Source: Clostridioides difficile_A (GTDB lineage: Bacteria > Bacillota > Clostridia > Peptostreptococcales > Peptostreptococcaceae). From it: a DNA stretch of 64,000 nucleotides. The translations under genes were made by a program, and so were the position numbers. This document shows positions 27,623 through 36,758 of the stretch, one piece after another; position 1 is the first letter of the stretch, and every line of letters begins with the position of its first letter. The notes beneath the pieces were generated by a model. It had not been told where the DNA came from. It searched no databases and saw nothing but the letters and a program-made list of their open reading frames with translations. The stretch is taken from the NCBI GenBank assembly GCA_945909635.1, contig OX246690.1, forward strand, positions 3,534,001 to 3,598,000, given 5' to 3'.

Positions 27623-29578
27623 TTATATATCAAGTGCTGCATGATATCCTTGATATACTGCAGTAGTTATAGTAGATGGACGTACACAATCACCGATTTG
27701 TGCTACATATGGAGCACAATCTATTAACTCTTCTACTATATTTCTATTAGCTCTCTGTCCAAGTGCACATATAACATGTGTTCCTGGTACTAAAATTTCA
27801 TTACCATTTTTATCAGCACAAAGAACGCCTTCCTCTGATACTTTTAATCCTTTAAATTCTGTATGTACTTCAACACCTTGTTTTTCTATTTCATCTAAAA
27901 GTATTGGACGATGTCTTATATTTGCATCTGGAGCAAGTTCACTTCTCATTTCCACTATATGAACCTTCTTACCTTCTTTAGCTAAATGTATCGCTGTTTC
28001 ACATCCAGCAAGACCTCCACCAAGTACTATTATTTCTTTCACAGTTTCTACCTTATCTCTTTCTAGATAATAATTGTTTACAACTACTACATTATCGCCA
28101 TCAAGTCCTGGAATTGGAGGAACTAATGGAGATGAACCTACTGCTATTATTAGGGCATCCACATTTTCTTTTTCTACATACTCCTTAGTAACTTTTGTAT
28201 TTAAATGTATTTCTACACCTTCATCTTTTGCTAATTTGCTAAAAGTATTTCCAAGTTCATACATTTCATATTTAAATGGTATAGCTTTTTCTCCTTTTAA
28301 GATTCCACCTAATGCATCTGCTTTTTCACAAAGTATTACTTTATGACCACGTTGTGCTGCTGTTATCGCTGCTTTTAATCCTCCTGGCCCTCCACCTGCT
28401 ACTAAAACTTTTTTAGGTTTTAATACTGGAGTTATTTCCATACCTTCTATTTCACGACCTATAAGTGGATTTACTGTACATCTTCTAGTGGAAGTTGCAG
28501 CTCTTTCAGCCATACAAGTGAAACATCTTAAACACTTGACTATATCCTCATCTCTATTTGACATTACCTTTTTTGGAAGTTCGTGGTCTGCTAATAATGC
28601 TCTTGCCATTTCAACTACATCAGCTTTTCCACTTGCTATTATCTCTTCCATTTGAGCTGGGTCATTTAGTCCGCCAAGAGTTGCAACTGGCACACTTACA
28701 TGTTTTTTGATTTCCGCTGCAAGATAAACATTACATCCATGAGGTACAAACATAGATGGATGTGTTATTCCAAACCCTCTTTGATATGTTCCTGCTGAAA
28801 CATGAAGCAAGTCAATTCTTGACTCTAATAGCTTAGATATTTCAATACCCTCAGCTAAATCATATCCACCTTCAAATAATTCAGAGCCACTTAATCTAAA
28901 TTCTATTGGGAATCCTGAACCTACAGCTTTACGAACACTATCTAATACTTCTTGTGCAAAACGTACCCTATTTTCTAAAGTACCTCCATATTTATCAGTT
29001 CTTTTATTAAAGTATGGTGATAAGAATTGATTGATTAACCATCCATGTCCTCCATGAACCATTATCATTTCAAACCCAGCTCTTTTGGCAATACCTGCGA
29101 CTTCTCCATAAGACTTTACTATATCATCTATTAATTCTTGAGTTAATTCCTTTATTTCTAGACCATCAACTCTTGTACTTGGACTTACTCCATACTGTGA
29201 CAAACCTTGCTTTTTGTTTTTGTCCACTAGGTAAGTTCCTGCATATTGACCAGAATGTGATAGTTCTACACTTGGTATTGCACCATGACGTCTTATAGCA
29301 TCTGCTGTATATGTAAAACTGGCTAAAGAATCAACTATTTTTAAATCTAAGTGATACGCATGTGAACCATCAGTCTCTGGATGAACCATACATTCACTTA
29401 TAGTTACAGCTCCAGCCCCACCCTTTGCTCTTAATTCATAAAATGCTGTTGACTTTGGTCCTATTGTACAGTCGGCTGTTATATCTGTTCCACCCATTGG
29501 TGCAGAAAACATTCTATTTTTGAATATTACATTTCCTATTTGAATTGGTTTACATAAATTTGGATATTTTCTTTTCAT
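27623..29578 (-). CDS. NADH:flavin oxidoreductase, Old-Yellow-Enzyme / 2,4-dienoyl-CoA reductase (BaiH/FadH-like)
   Basis: A 651-aa Fe-S flavoenzyme. Residues about 1-345 form the OYE FMN-binding TIM barrel (SAPMGGTD, VHGGHGWLINQFLSP with the OYE active-site region, and NKRTDKYGG). A 4Fe-4S site follows with Cys349, Cys352, Cys355 and Cys367. The C-terminal part (about 385-651) binds FAD/NAD(P) with VLVAGGGPGGL and IIVLGGGLAGCE. Such proteins reduce C=C double bonds of enoates, dienoyl-CoA or bile-acid intermediates. Substrate is unknown. It is 19 nt downstream of an OFA-family transporter, which may import the substrate. Confidence 0.88.
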   Translation of the reverse strand: MKRKYPNLCKPIQIGNVIFKNRMFSAPMGGTDITADCTIGPKSTAFYELRAKGGAGAVTISECMVHPETDGSHAYHLDLKIVDSLASFTYTADAIRRHGAIPSVELSHSGQYAGTYLVDKNKKQGLSQYGVSPSTRVDGLEIKELTQELIDDIVKSYGEVAGIAKRAGFEMIMVHGGHGWLINQFLSPYFNKRTDKYGGTLENRVRFAQEVLDSVRKAVGSGFPIEFRLSGSELFEGGYDLAEGIEISKLLESRIDLLHVSAGTYQRGFGITHPSMFVPHGCNVYLAAEIKKHVSVPVATLGGLNDPAQMEEIIASGKADVVEMARALLADHELPKKVMSNRDEDIVKCLRCFTCMAERAATSTRRCTVNPLIGREIEGMEITPVLKPKKVLVAGGGPGGLKAAITAAQRGHKVILCEKADALGGILKGEKAIPFKYEMYELGNTFSKLAKDEGVEIHLNTKVTKEYVEKENVDALIIAVGSSPLVPPIPGLDGDNVVVVNNYYLERDKVETVKEIIVLGGGLAGCETAIHLAKEGKKVHIVEMRSELAPDANIRHRPILLDEIEKQGVEVHTEFKGLKVSEEGVLCADKNGNEILVPGTHVICALGQRANRNIVEELIDCAPYVAQIGDCVRPSTITTAVYQGYHAALDI

Positions 29579-29596
29579 AATATTATCTCCTCCATA

Positions 29597-30853
29597 TTAA
29601 CTTATTTTTTTGCTCTGATATTTTGATATTTCTTTATTATTTACAAATCTATAAACAAAGGTTAATCCTAAGCCTATTATTGCCATAACAATTCCTATTG
29701 TGAATGCTCTTGTATAATTACCATCCACTGCGTAAACATTTTTCATTACTGTAGGTCCAATATATCCTGCAAATGCAAATCCTATAAACATGATTCCATA
29801 ATTAACGCTATTATTTTTAGGACCAAACTGGTCTACTGTAAACCCTGGGAATACCCCCATAAATGCCCCAAAACATACTCCTATAATAGAAATTCCTATG
29901 TAAAACTTCACTACTTCTCCTTGTACTGAAGTTGATAAACAAAATAAACCTACAATTGAAATTATAAATGCCATTGATAAGGTATTTATTCTACCTATCT
30001 TATCTGATATATAACCTGCTACAATACGACCTGCTGTATTGAATAAAGCTAAAACGGAAACTGCCATTGCAGCTGTTGCTGATGTCATGCCTATCATATT
30101 TTGTGCTAAAGCAGATGCCATGGATGTACACATCAATCCATAAAAAGCTCCACATGTTAGTAAAATAATCATCACATAGAATATTGATGAAGAAAGCATT
30201 TCTCTCCAATCTTTATTTTTTGACTGCTTCCCTTGCATAACTGGTAATGTCCATCCTTCTGGTACAAAATCATCTGGACATTTTTCAATAAAAAATGATG
30301 CTCCACATACAACTATAAGAAATACTATCCCAATTGACTTAAATGCTGTTGTAATACCAAAACTAGTAGTTATGCTATTTGCTATTGGTGGTATAATTAC
30401 AGAACTAAATCCATAAGCAGCAGTTGTTATTCCCCCTACTAATCCACGCTTATCTGGGAAAAATTTAACAGAGTTGCTTATTGTACACCCATATACCATT
30501 CCAACTCCAAGACCTAGTACGATTCCATATGTTAATACTAACATTGGTAAGCTTTTTGAAAATCCAGATAAAATCATACCAATACCAAATATAAGACCGC
30601 CTACAAAAATAACTTTCTTAGGTCCAAACTTATCATTTATTCGACCTCCAGTAATCATAGTTATAGGTCCAACTGAATTAGTAACTGTGAATACTATTGC
30701 TAAAGTGCCTGCAGTAAATGCTGTTCCATTAATTCCACTTAAGTATTCTGCCATAGGTGTAGCAAATACACTCCATGCATAGATTGACCCAATACACAAA
30801 TTAATAAAACAACTTGCGATTAATATAATCCATCTTTTTTTAGTATAGTTCAT
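29597..30853 (-). CDS. MFS transporter, OFA (oxalate/formate antiporter) family
   Basis: A 418-aa twelve-segment major-facilitator carrier. The N-terminus KKRWIILIASCFINLCIGSIYAWSVF and the loop GGRINDKFGPKKVIFVGG are typical of OFA proteins, which exchange small carboxylates. I chose ATG at 30853: GGAGGGG lies 7-13 nt upstream, while the in-frame TTG at 30874 precedes that site. It heads a two-gene operon with the OYE-type flavoprotein and is divergent from a PadR regulator whose palindromic operator lies between them. A monocarboxylate or unsaturated-acid substrate is inferred from the partner enzyme. Confidence 0.88.
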   Translation of the reverse strand: MNYTKKRWIILIASCFINLCIGSIYAWSVFATPMAEYLSGINGTAFTAGTLAIVFTVTNSVGPITMITGGRINDKFGPKKVIFVGGLIFGIGMILSGFSKSLPMLVLTYGIVLGLGVGMVYGCTISNSVKFFPDKRGLVGGITTAAYGFSSVIIPPIANSITTSFGITTAFKSIGIVFLIVVCGASFFIEKCPDDFVPEGWTLPVMQGKQSKNKDWREMLSSSIFYVMIILLTCGAFYGLMCTSMASALAQNMIGMTSATAAMAVSVLALFNTAGRIVAGYISDKIGRINTLSMAFIISIVGLFCLSTSVQGEVVKFYIGISIIGVCFGAFMGVFPGFTVDQFGPKNNSVNYGIMFIGFAFAGYIGPTVMKNVYAVDGNYTRAFTIGIVMAIIGLGLTFVYRFVNNKEISKYQSKKIS

Positions 30854-30924
30854 TATTTTTTCCCCTCCAAACAATTCAATCTATTCCTTTTATTTAGGTT
30901 AATATTATCATAATAATGTTTTCA

Positions 30925-30966
30925 TGTAAATACAAACATGTAATTAATTACATGTTTGTATTTACA
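30925..30966. promoter_or_regulatory. 42-bp perfect palindrome, PadR operator
   Basis: Both 21-nt arms (starting TGTAAATACAAACATG) are exact inverted copies with no spacer. The centre, ATGTAATTAATTACAT, is the classical PadR motif ATGT-N8-ACAT. It lies between the divergent transporter and padR genes, 72 and 78 nt from their starts, so one regulator can control both. A plus-strand T9 follows, which alone might suggest a terminator. Confidence 0.85.
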
Positions 30967-31044
30967 CTTTTTTTTTATTTAACCTATTTTTTTATAAATA
31001 ATGATATAATAGACTTATTGATAATAAAACTAAAGAGGTGAAAT

Positions 31045-31593
31045 ATGGGAACCCTTAAATATGCAATATTAGGACTATTAAACAGAAAACCTATGACAGG
31101 ATATGATTTAAGTAAAGAATTTAATTTTCAACTAAATGAATTTTGGAGTGCAAAACATAGTCAAATTTATCCAGAGTTAAAAAAATTAACTAATGAAGAT
31201 TTAATAGTTCATGAAGTTGAAATTAGTGGTGATGTGTTAGAAAAAAAGGTTTACTACATAACAGAAAAAGGAAAGGATGAATTTTTAACTTGGCTATCTA
31301 AAGACATCCCAATGGAGCCTACTCCTAAAAATAAGTTTAGACTGAGAGTATATTTTTATAATAATCTAGATTTAGAAAATAGAATTGATTTACTTAAACA
31401 TCAACTTATTCAGCATAGTAAAAGACTTGAATTTTTAATGAGCCAAAAAGATGCTTATGCTGAAATTCCTGACTTTTATGATGATTATTTTGGTGATTAT
31501 CTTGTATTAGATGGGGCGATTATAAGAGAAGAAGGTCAAATTAAATGGCTAAGTAATTGTATAGATATTTGCCTACAACAAAGTAAAAAATAA
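31045..31593 (+). CDS. PadR-family transcriptional regulator
   Basis: A 182-aa regulator with an N-terminal winged helix (about 1-85; LKYAILGLLNRKPMTGYDLSKEF, HSQIYPELKKL, KKVYYITEKGKDEF) and a C-terminal helical Vir-type dimerisation domain (about 95-182). PadR proteins sense phenolic or other small aromatic compounds and repress divergent genes. The ATG at 31045 follows AAAGAGGTG. TATAAT at 31005-31010 is a likely -10. The adjacent 42-bp palindrome carries the canonical PadR half-sites, so it probably represses both itself and the transporter-flavoprotein operon. Confidence 0.92.
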   Translation: MGTLKYAILGLLNRKPMTGYDLSKEFNFQLNEFWSAKHSQIYPELKKLTNEDLIVHEVEISGDVLEKKVYYITEKGKDEFLTWLSKDIPMEPTPKNKFRLRVYFYNNLDLENRIDLLKHQLIQHSKRLEFLMSQKDAYAEIPDFYDDYFGDYLVLDGAIIREEGQIKWLSNCIDICLQQSKK

Positions 31594-31633
31594 ATATCAA
31601 AAATAATTTTTTTAAATCTATACAACATTAATT

Positions 31634-31669
31634 AGATGATTCCTATATTGAGTAGGAACCATCTTTTTT
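31634..31669 (+). terminator. intrinsic terminator after padR
   Basis: AGATGATTCCTA pairs with TAGGAACCATCT (one mismatch) and is followed by T6, 40 nt after the padR stop. Confidence 0.75.
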
Positions 31670-31741
31670 GTACTCATTAATTCTTTTAATTATTATAGTC
31701 ATAAACATACTAATCTATTTCATCTTTTGAATCTTTAAAAA

Positions 31742-31782
31742 TACCCTACAAAATAGACATTATATATCTACTCTATAGGGTA
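31742..31782 (-). terminator. probable terminator of the second beta-glucoside operon
   Basis: On the minus strand ACCCTATAGAG and its partner TTTTGTAGGGT form a stem with an AT-rich interior, followed by AUUUUUA. It is about 170 nt below the GH1 stop. The remainder of 31594-31953 shows no gene. Confidence 0.5.
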
Positions 31783-31953
31783 CATTTTAATTTAACTCTA
31801 TTTTCATGACTTTTTATGTCTATTAAAATGAATTTTCATCTCAATCAATCTAACATAATAATTATAAGTTATTTCTCCAATTCATTTTTGCTAGTTTAAA
31901 TAGTTGATACAAAACTAAAAAATTATGCCCATTATTAGTTTCATATTTTTTAT

Positions 31954-33381
31954 TTAATCTAAATCTTCACCATTTGAAGCAATTACTTTCTTATACCATT
32001 CAAAACTTTTCTTTTTACTTCTTTTCAAACTTCCATTACCACTATTATCTCTATCTACATATATAAATCCATAACGCTTTTCCATTTCACCCGTACTAGC
32101 ACTTACTAAATCAATAGAACCCCACATAGTATATCCTAGTAAATCTACTCCATCTATAGAAACTGCATCATACATAGCTTTTATATGTTCTCTTAAATAA
32201 TCGATTCTATAATCATCTTCTACGTAACCATTTTCATCAGCTATATCTTTAGCTCCTAATCCATTTTCTACAATAAATAATGGCTTTTCATATCTATCAT
32301 ATACATGATTTAACGTAATTCTTAGACCTAGTGGGTCAATTGGCCATCCCCATTGACTATATGAAAGATATGGATTTTTAGCAGATGTAAATATATTTCC
32401 TTCAGCTACATCATCTACACTTTTATCAGTTCTAACACAACGGCTATTATAATATGAGAATGCAATAAAATCTACAGTGTGTTTATTTAATAATTCAATA
32501 TCACCAGGTTCCATTTCTGGTGTAATACCTTTTTGTTCCATATACTTTAAGGCATAATTAGGATATTTTCCTCTAGATTGTACATCTATAAAAAAATAGT
32601 TTTCTCTATCTAGCTTCGTAGCTTCCCATACATCATTAGGATTACAACTATAAGGGTATACACTTCCAGCTGCAAACATACATCCAACTGAGTTATTTTC
32701 ATCAACTTCATGTGCTATTTTAGTTGCGACCGCACTAGCCACAAGTTCATGATGGGCAGCTTGATATTTTATCCTTTCAACATCTTCTCCTTCTTCAAAA
32801 CAAATACCAGCACCCATAAATGGAGCATGCAAAATCATATTTATTTCATTAAAAGTCAACCAATACTTCACTAATCCTTTATACCTTCTAAAGATTACAT
32901 TGCATAGTTTCTCATAAAAACCTATCATCTTTCGATTACGCCATGCACCATACTTTTCAATTAAATGCATAGGACAATCAAAATGTGTAATAGTAACTAA
33001 TGGTTCTATATTATACTTTTTACATTCATTAAATATATTTTCATAAAATTGAAGACCCTTTTCATTTGGCGTTTCTTCATCACCTTTTGGGAATATTCTA
33101 CTCCATGCAATACTCATTCTGTATACTTTAAATCCCATTTCACCAAATAACTTTATATCTTCTTTATAATTATGGTACATATCAATACCAGTTTGAGCTG
33201 GATAATAATGCTCATCATCAAAATCAAACATTTTTAATTTCCCTGTAATAACTGCTGTTCTATCTTTTCCTGTTGGACATACATCTACATTTGCTAGACC
33301 TCTTCCATCTTCATTATATCCACCTTCGCATTGATTAGCAGCAGTAGCTCCTCCCCAGAGAAAATCTTTTTTAAAACTCAT
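31954..33381 (-). CDS. 6-phospho-beta-glucosidase, GH1 (second copy)
   Basis: A 475-aa family 1 phospho-glycosidase, paralogous to 23207-24649. Acid/base Glu lies in LTFNEINM and nucleophile Glu in FIVENGLGAKD; the phosphate-loop Lys and Tyr lie in GEMEKRYGFIYVD. The N-terminal FKKDFLWGGATAANQCEGGYNEDGRG is a typical GH1 start. It is the last gene of the second LicT-PTS-GH1 unit. A 97-nt gap with short tandem repeats separates it from the PTS gene. The two paralogues differ enough to suggest different beta-glucosides. Confidence 0.93.
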   Translation of the reverse strand: MSFKKDFLWGGATAANQCEGGYNEDGRGLANVDVCPTGKDRTAVITGKLKMFDFDDEHYYPAQTGIDMYHNYKEDIKLFGEMGFKVYRMSIAWSRIFPKGDEETPNEKGLQFYENIFNECKKYNIEPLVTITHFDCPMHLIEKYGAWRNRKMIGFYEKLCNVIFRRYKGLVKYWLTFNEINMILHAPFMGAGICFEEGEDVERIKYQAAHHELVASAVATKIAHEVDENNSVGCMFAAGSVYPYSCNPNDVWEATKLDRENYFFIDVQSRGKYPNYALKYMEQKGITPEMEPGDIELLNKHTVDFIAFSYYNSRCVRTDKSVDDVAEGNIFTSAKNPYLSYSQWGWPIDPLGLRITLNHVYDRYEKPLFIVENGLGAKDIADENGYVEDDYRIDYLREHIKAMYDAVSIDGVDLLGYTMWGSIDLVSASTGEMEKRYGFIYVDRDNSGNGSLKRSKKKSFEWYKKVIASNGEDLD

Positions 33382-33420
33382 AGTTAAGCCTCCTAAAATT
33401 ACACTAAAGCATTAACTTAT

Positions 33421-33478
33421 GCTAATACTTTAGTCTTTTATTAATACCTTAGTATTTTATTAATGCCTTAATCTTTTA
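33421..33478. repeat. three tandem 19-20-bp units
   Basis: Units start at 33421, 33441 and 33460 with consensus TTAATACCTTAGTCTTTTA. They fill the gap between the PTS stop codon and the GH1 ribosome site. The array is imperfect and close to the limit of what could arise by slippage. Confidence 0.65.
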
Positions 33479-35407
33479 CTAAAATATAACTGTAATTAGA
33501 TTATCTTTTAATTCAGTATTTTTACTTTCTGTTTCTACCACATCTAAAAACTGCGATGAATTTGTAATAACAATTGGAGTTACAACACTATATCCTGACT
33601 CTTTTATTACATCAATATCAAATTTTAGTATTGTTTGACCTTTTGTAATCCTGTCACCTTGTTTTATATATGCCTCAAAACCTCTTCCTTCTAATTGAAT
33701 AGTATTTAATCCAATATGAATAAGTACCTCAACACCTGCATCTGAAATGATTCCTATAGCATGCAAGCTTGGGAATAAGGTCGTAACCACTCCATCTACT
33801 GGTGCAACTACTTTTCCATCACTAGGTATTATTGCTACACCTTGACCCAGTACACCAGATGCAAATGCTGCATCCTCTATATCACTTAAATTTAATACTT
33901 CTCCTTTTATAGGGCTTGCTATTATCTCTTTTTCTAATTTAACAGACTTAACTCCTTTTGTTTCTTCTTCTACTTTATTGTTTACCTTTTTAGATTCTTC
34001 TGTTTTCTCATCTTTATATAAAACCATAGTTAATACAAAAGCTACAACCATTGATATAGCTATACCAGAAAGAGCTACTATTAAGTTGCCCATTCCTCCA
34101 TCTGGTTCAATCATTGCTGGAAGTTCGAATATTCCCATCCCTCCAGTTATAAACTTTCTAAGATTAAAGAATCCATAGAAAGCTCCTCCAATACCACTAG
34201 CAATACAACTTATTATAAATGGTTTCTTTAAAGGTAGTAGTATCCCATAAATTGCTGGCTCTGTAACTCCAAATATACCAGATATAAAGTTTGGTATTGC
34301 CATCTCTCTTAATTTCTTATTTTTAGTCTTAAAAAATATAGCTAATACAACTGCCGAACTTGCAAATGTACAAGCAAAGAACGGCATCATAACATTATCG
34401 TATCCTAAAGTCATAACATTATTTATATATACAGGAATAAATCCCCAGTGCATACCAAAAATAACAAGAATTTGCCAAGTAAATCCTACTATAGCACCTG
34501 CTAATAATGGACTAAAATCTCTTACTGAAAGTACAACTTGTGAAATAAGTGTAGAACCAAATGTTGCTATAGGGCCTATAACTATAAGTGCAACAGGTAA
34601 TGTAACTAATAATGTGAGCATTGGTACAAAGAAGAACTTAACTAAGTCTGGAATAAACTTATTAAATAATTTTTCACACTTAGATGCAAAATACACTATA
34701 AATATAATTGGTACAACTGTTCCAGTGTAATCCATTGATATTATTGGTAATCCAAGGAAATCAATATATACTGGTGATGCAAACATAGTCCCTTTAAATA
34801 AAGTATACATCGCATCTGTACCTGCTGATATACTGCTACCTTGTATAGCAGGATAACACATTGCAGCTCCTAGTGCTAATCCCAACATTGGTTTTAAACC
34901 AAATTTTTTGGCTGAAGTATATCCTAAAAATAAAGGAAGAAATGTAAATAATGCATCTCCTGTTGCATTTATTACCAGATATACACCAGATACATCACTA
35001 TATAGTCCCATTGCTACAAATAAAGCATTAAAACCTTTTAACATACCACAGGCTGCCATTATTCCTAGTACTGGCTGGAAAATTCCTGATATTATATCTA
35101 TACATTTATCCAACATACTACCTGACTTCTTTGTTTCCAAATTTTCACTTGAGTCATCTAAGTCAATTATTTCAACTACATCTTTATATACAGCTTCAAC
35201 ATGATTTCCTATAACTACTTGATATTGCCCTCCACTTTTCATTACAGTAACAATACCTTCCATATTTTTCAACACATCGTCATTTGCTATACTTTCATCT
35301 TTTAATGTAAAACGTAATCTCGTAATACAGTGTACTAATCCACTAATATTTTCTTTTCCTCCAACATTTTTTACTATGTCTTGTGCTAATTGTTTGTATT
35401 TTCCCAT
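33479..35407 (-). CDS. PTS beta-glucoside permease, IIBCA (second copy)
   Basis: A 642-aa glucose-superfamily permease. IIB occupies about 1-80 (phospho-Cys27 in GLVHCITRLRFTL), IIC about 105-460 (GFTWQILVIFGMHWGF, GVTEPAIYGILLPLKKPF), and IIA about 500-640 (VEVLIHIGLNTIQLEGRGF with the phospho-His). I chose ATG at 35407, since the in-frame ATG 12 nt upstream overlaps the GGAGGAG ribosome site. Membrane-bound; delivers phosphorylated beta-glucoside to the GH1 enzyme downstream. Confidence 0.92.
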   Translation of the reverse strand: MGKYKQLAQDIVKNVGGKENISGLVHCITRLRFTLKDESIANDDVLKNMEGIVTVMKSGGQYQVVIGNHVEAVYKDVVEIIDLDDSSENLETKKSGSMLDKCIDIISGIFQPVLGIMAACGMLKGFNALFVAMGLYSDVSGVYLVINATGDALFTFLPLFLGYTSAKKFGLKPMLGLALGAAMCYPAIQGSSISAGTDAMYTLFKGTMFASPVYIDFLGLPIISMDYTGTVVPIIFIVYFASKCEKLFNKFIPDLVKFFFVPMLTLLVTLPVALIVIGPIATFGSTLISQVVLSVRDFSPLLAGAIVGFTWQILVIFGMHWGFIPVYINNVMTLGYDNVMMPFFACTFASSAVVLAIFFKTKNKKLREMAIPNFISGIFGVTEPAIYGILLPLKKPFIISCIASGIGGAFYGFFNLRKFITGGMGIFELPAMIEPDGGMGNLIVALSGIAISMVVAFVLTMVLYKDEKTEESKKVNNKVEEETKGVKSVKLEKEIIASPIKGEVLNLSDIEDAAFASGVLGQGVAIIPSDGKVVAPVDGVVTTLFPSLHAIGIISDAGVEVLIHIGLNTIQLEGRGFEAYIKQGDRITKGQTILKFDIDVIKESGYSVVTPIVITNSSQFLDVVETESKNTELKDNLITVIF

Positions 35408-35553
35408 TTTCTCCTCCATATTTCGTTTAAATTAAATTTTTGAAATTTGAAGGTTTGGCCAACTCAATGTTACCATCCAACCATAGGTATATCTTTTTAG
35501 TATCACTCCTTTCAATGGCTATTCCTATATAAACTACTACAAGATTATTCAAC

Positions 35554-36396
35554 TTATATTTTTGAATCTTTAACTACTTTAGCTAAATGTATAGTTAAAT
35601 ATATAAGTTCATCATCTGTTAATATGTAGTTATATTGTTTTTTAATAAAATTCTTAATCTTGATTACACATTCAAACTCTTTATTGTACTTAGACTTAAT
35701 AATACTTAATAACTCTTTATCTGTCTCACCTTCATGTGCACTATTTAAAAGTAATCTCTGAGCAAAGAATTTAAGATGCATTATAAATCTATAATAAAAT
35801 ACTGATTCTTCATGAAATTCTATCCTAAAATGATATCTAACTATGCTAAGTACTTCTTGTATTAACTTTGTAATATCAGATGCTAAAGTATGACCTTCAC
35901 TTAGCTGGGCATTTACTATATGAAAAGCTATAAAGCCAGCTTCATCTTCAGGTAATTTTACACCTGTTTTGCTTTCGATAATGTCTAGTGCTTTCATTCC
36001 AATTTCAAACTCTTCTTTGTAAAACCTTTTAATTTCCCAAAGTATTGCATTTTTTACGTTTATTCCTTCTTTCATTCTTTGAATTGCAGAATATGTATGG
36101 TCACTTAGTGATATATAAATACTTTCATTTAACTTCTTGTTTAACTTTGTCTGTGCATATTCTATAATTTCACTTGATAATTTCATGTGTTCTATAGGAA
36201 TGTTATTAAGTAATTCTTGTAGCTTATTTGATATTTCTTTGTTCGATATTCTAAATACTTTGTTTACTTTAGTTTTATCTATTAGACTACCTTTTGATTT
36301 TTGATAACCAATGCCTTTACCCATGACGATAATTTCTTCATCATTTTCATCTAATGTGATTACAACATTATTGTTTAATATCTTATTAATTATCAT
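35554..36396 (-). CDS. BglG/LicT-family RNA-binding antiterminator (second copy)
   Basis: A 280-aa antiterminator with a CAT RNA-binding domain (about 1-58; INKILNNNVVITLDENDEEII) and two PRDs. Conserved His lie in SDHTYSAIQRM, AFHIVNAQLS and IMHLKFFAQR. I chose ATG at 36396 because AAGGAGG lies 7 nt upstream; an upstream in-frame ATG at 36417 lacks one. It controls the PTS-GH1 pair downstream, but a 146-nt gap (35408-35553) intervenes. That gap can form a GGTTGG/CCAAACC stem, which may be a second control point. Paralogue of 26530-27390. Confidence 0.9.
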   Translation of the reverse strand: MIINKILNNNVVITLDENDEEIIVMGKGIGYQKSKGSLIDKTKVNKVFRISNKEISNKLQELLNNIPIEHMKLSSEIIEYAQTKLNKKLNESIYISLSDHTYSAIQRMKEGINVKNAILWEIKRFYKEEFEIGMKALDIIESKTGVKLPEDEAGFIAFHIVNAQLSEGHTLASDITKLIQEVLSIVRYHFRIEFHEESVFYYRFIMHLKFFAQRLLLNSAHEGETDKELLSIIKSKYNKEFECVIKIKNFIKKQYNYILTDDELIYLTIHLAKVVKDSKI

Positions 36397-36415
36397 GATT
36401 ATCCTCCTTTTAAGC

Positions 36416-36486
36416 ATAAAAAAAGCTTATCCATAATAATGGGCATACTCCTTCCTAGGATACTGCTATTATTAATGAATAAGCTT
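36416..36486 (-). terminator. leader terminator of the second beta-glucoside operon
   Basis: On the minus strand AAGCTTATTCATTAATAAT pairs with ATTATTATGGATAAGCTT across a 25-nt loop, followed by U7, just upstream of the antiterminator ribosome site. A RAT must overlap its 5' side; the sequence there (AAGTACAAGCTAAGCTTATT) does not match the classical RAT well. Confidence 0.8.
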
Positions 36487-36590
36487 AGCTTGTACTTAAA
36501 CAATTACTACCTAATTCCAATTATTATGATAAAACATTAGACATATTTTGTCAACGTTTTCTTTATATATTTCATCTTCTATGACTATTA

Positions 36591-36640
36591 TTTAATGGTA
36601 ATCAAATTCTTTACCAATAAGTATAAGAACGATTAATGTG
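36591..36640 (+). promoter_or_regulatory. operator-like 50-bp element, copy B, with extended -10 promoter
   Basis: Identical to copies A and C over the core TTTAATGGTAATCAAATTCT and TTACCAATRA. It is followed directly by TGCTATAAT (36639-36647), an extended -10, without a good -35. It lies 119 nt upstream of the EFR1 gene, on the same strand. The inverted repeat TGGTAA-N9-TTACCA is the likely protein site. Confidence 0.65.
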
Positions 36641-36758
36641 CTATAATTTCTTTAACTAGTAAATTTTATGTTTATTATAATACAATATATCCATAAAATA
36701 CTTTATCAGAACAAAAGTATTAAGAATTAAAATAAAAAATAGTTAGGGAGATATAATT

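Noticed and set aside
30925..30966. Terminator
   Set aside because: The palindrome has no loop, lies between divergent genes where neither transcript would end, and contains the exact PadR motif.
33421..33478. CRISPR array
   Set aside because: Units are directly abutting with no spacers. No cas genes are present in the window, and no other spaced repeats were seen.
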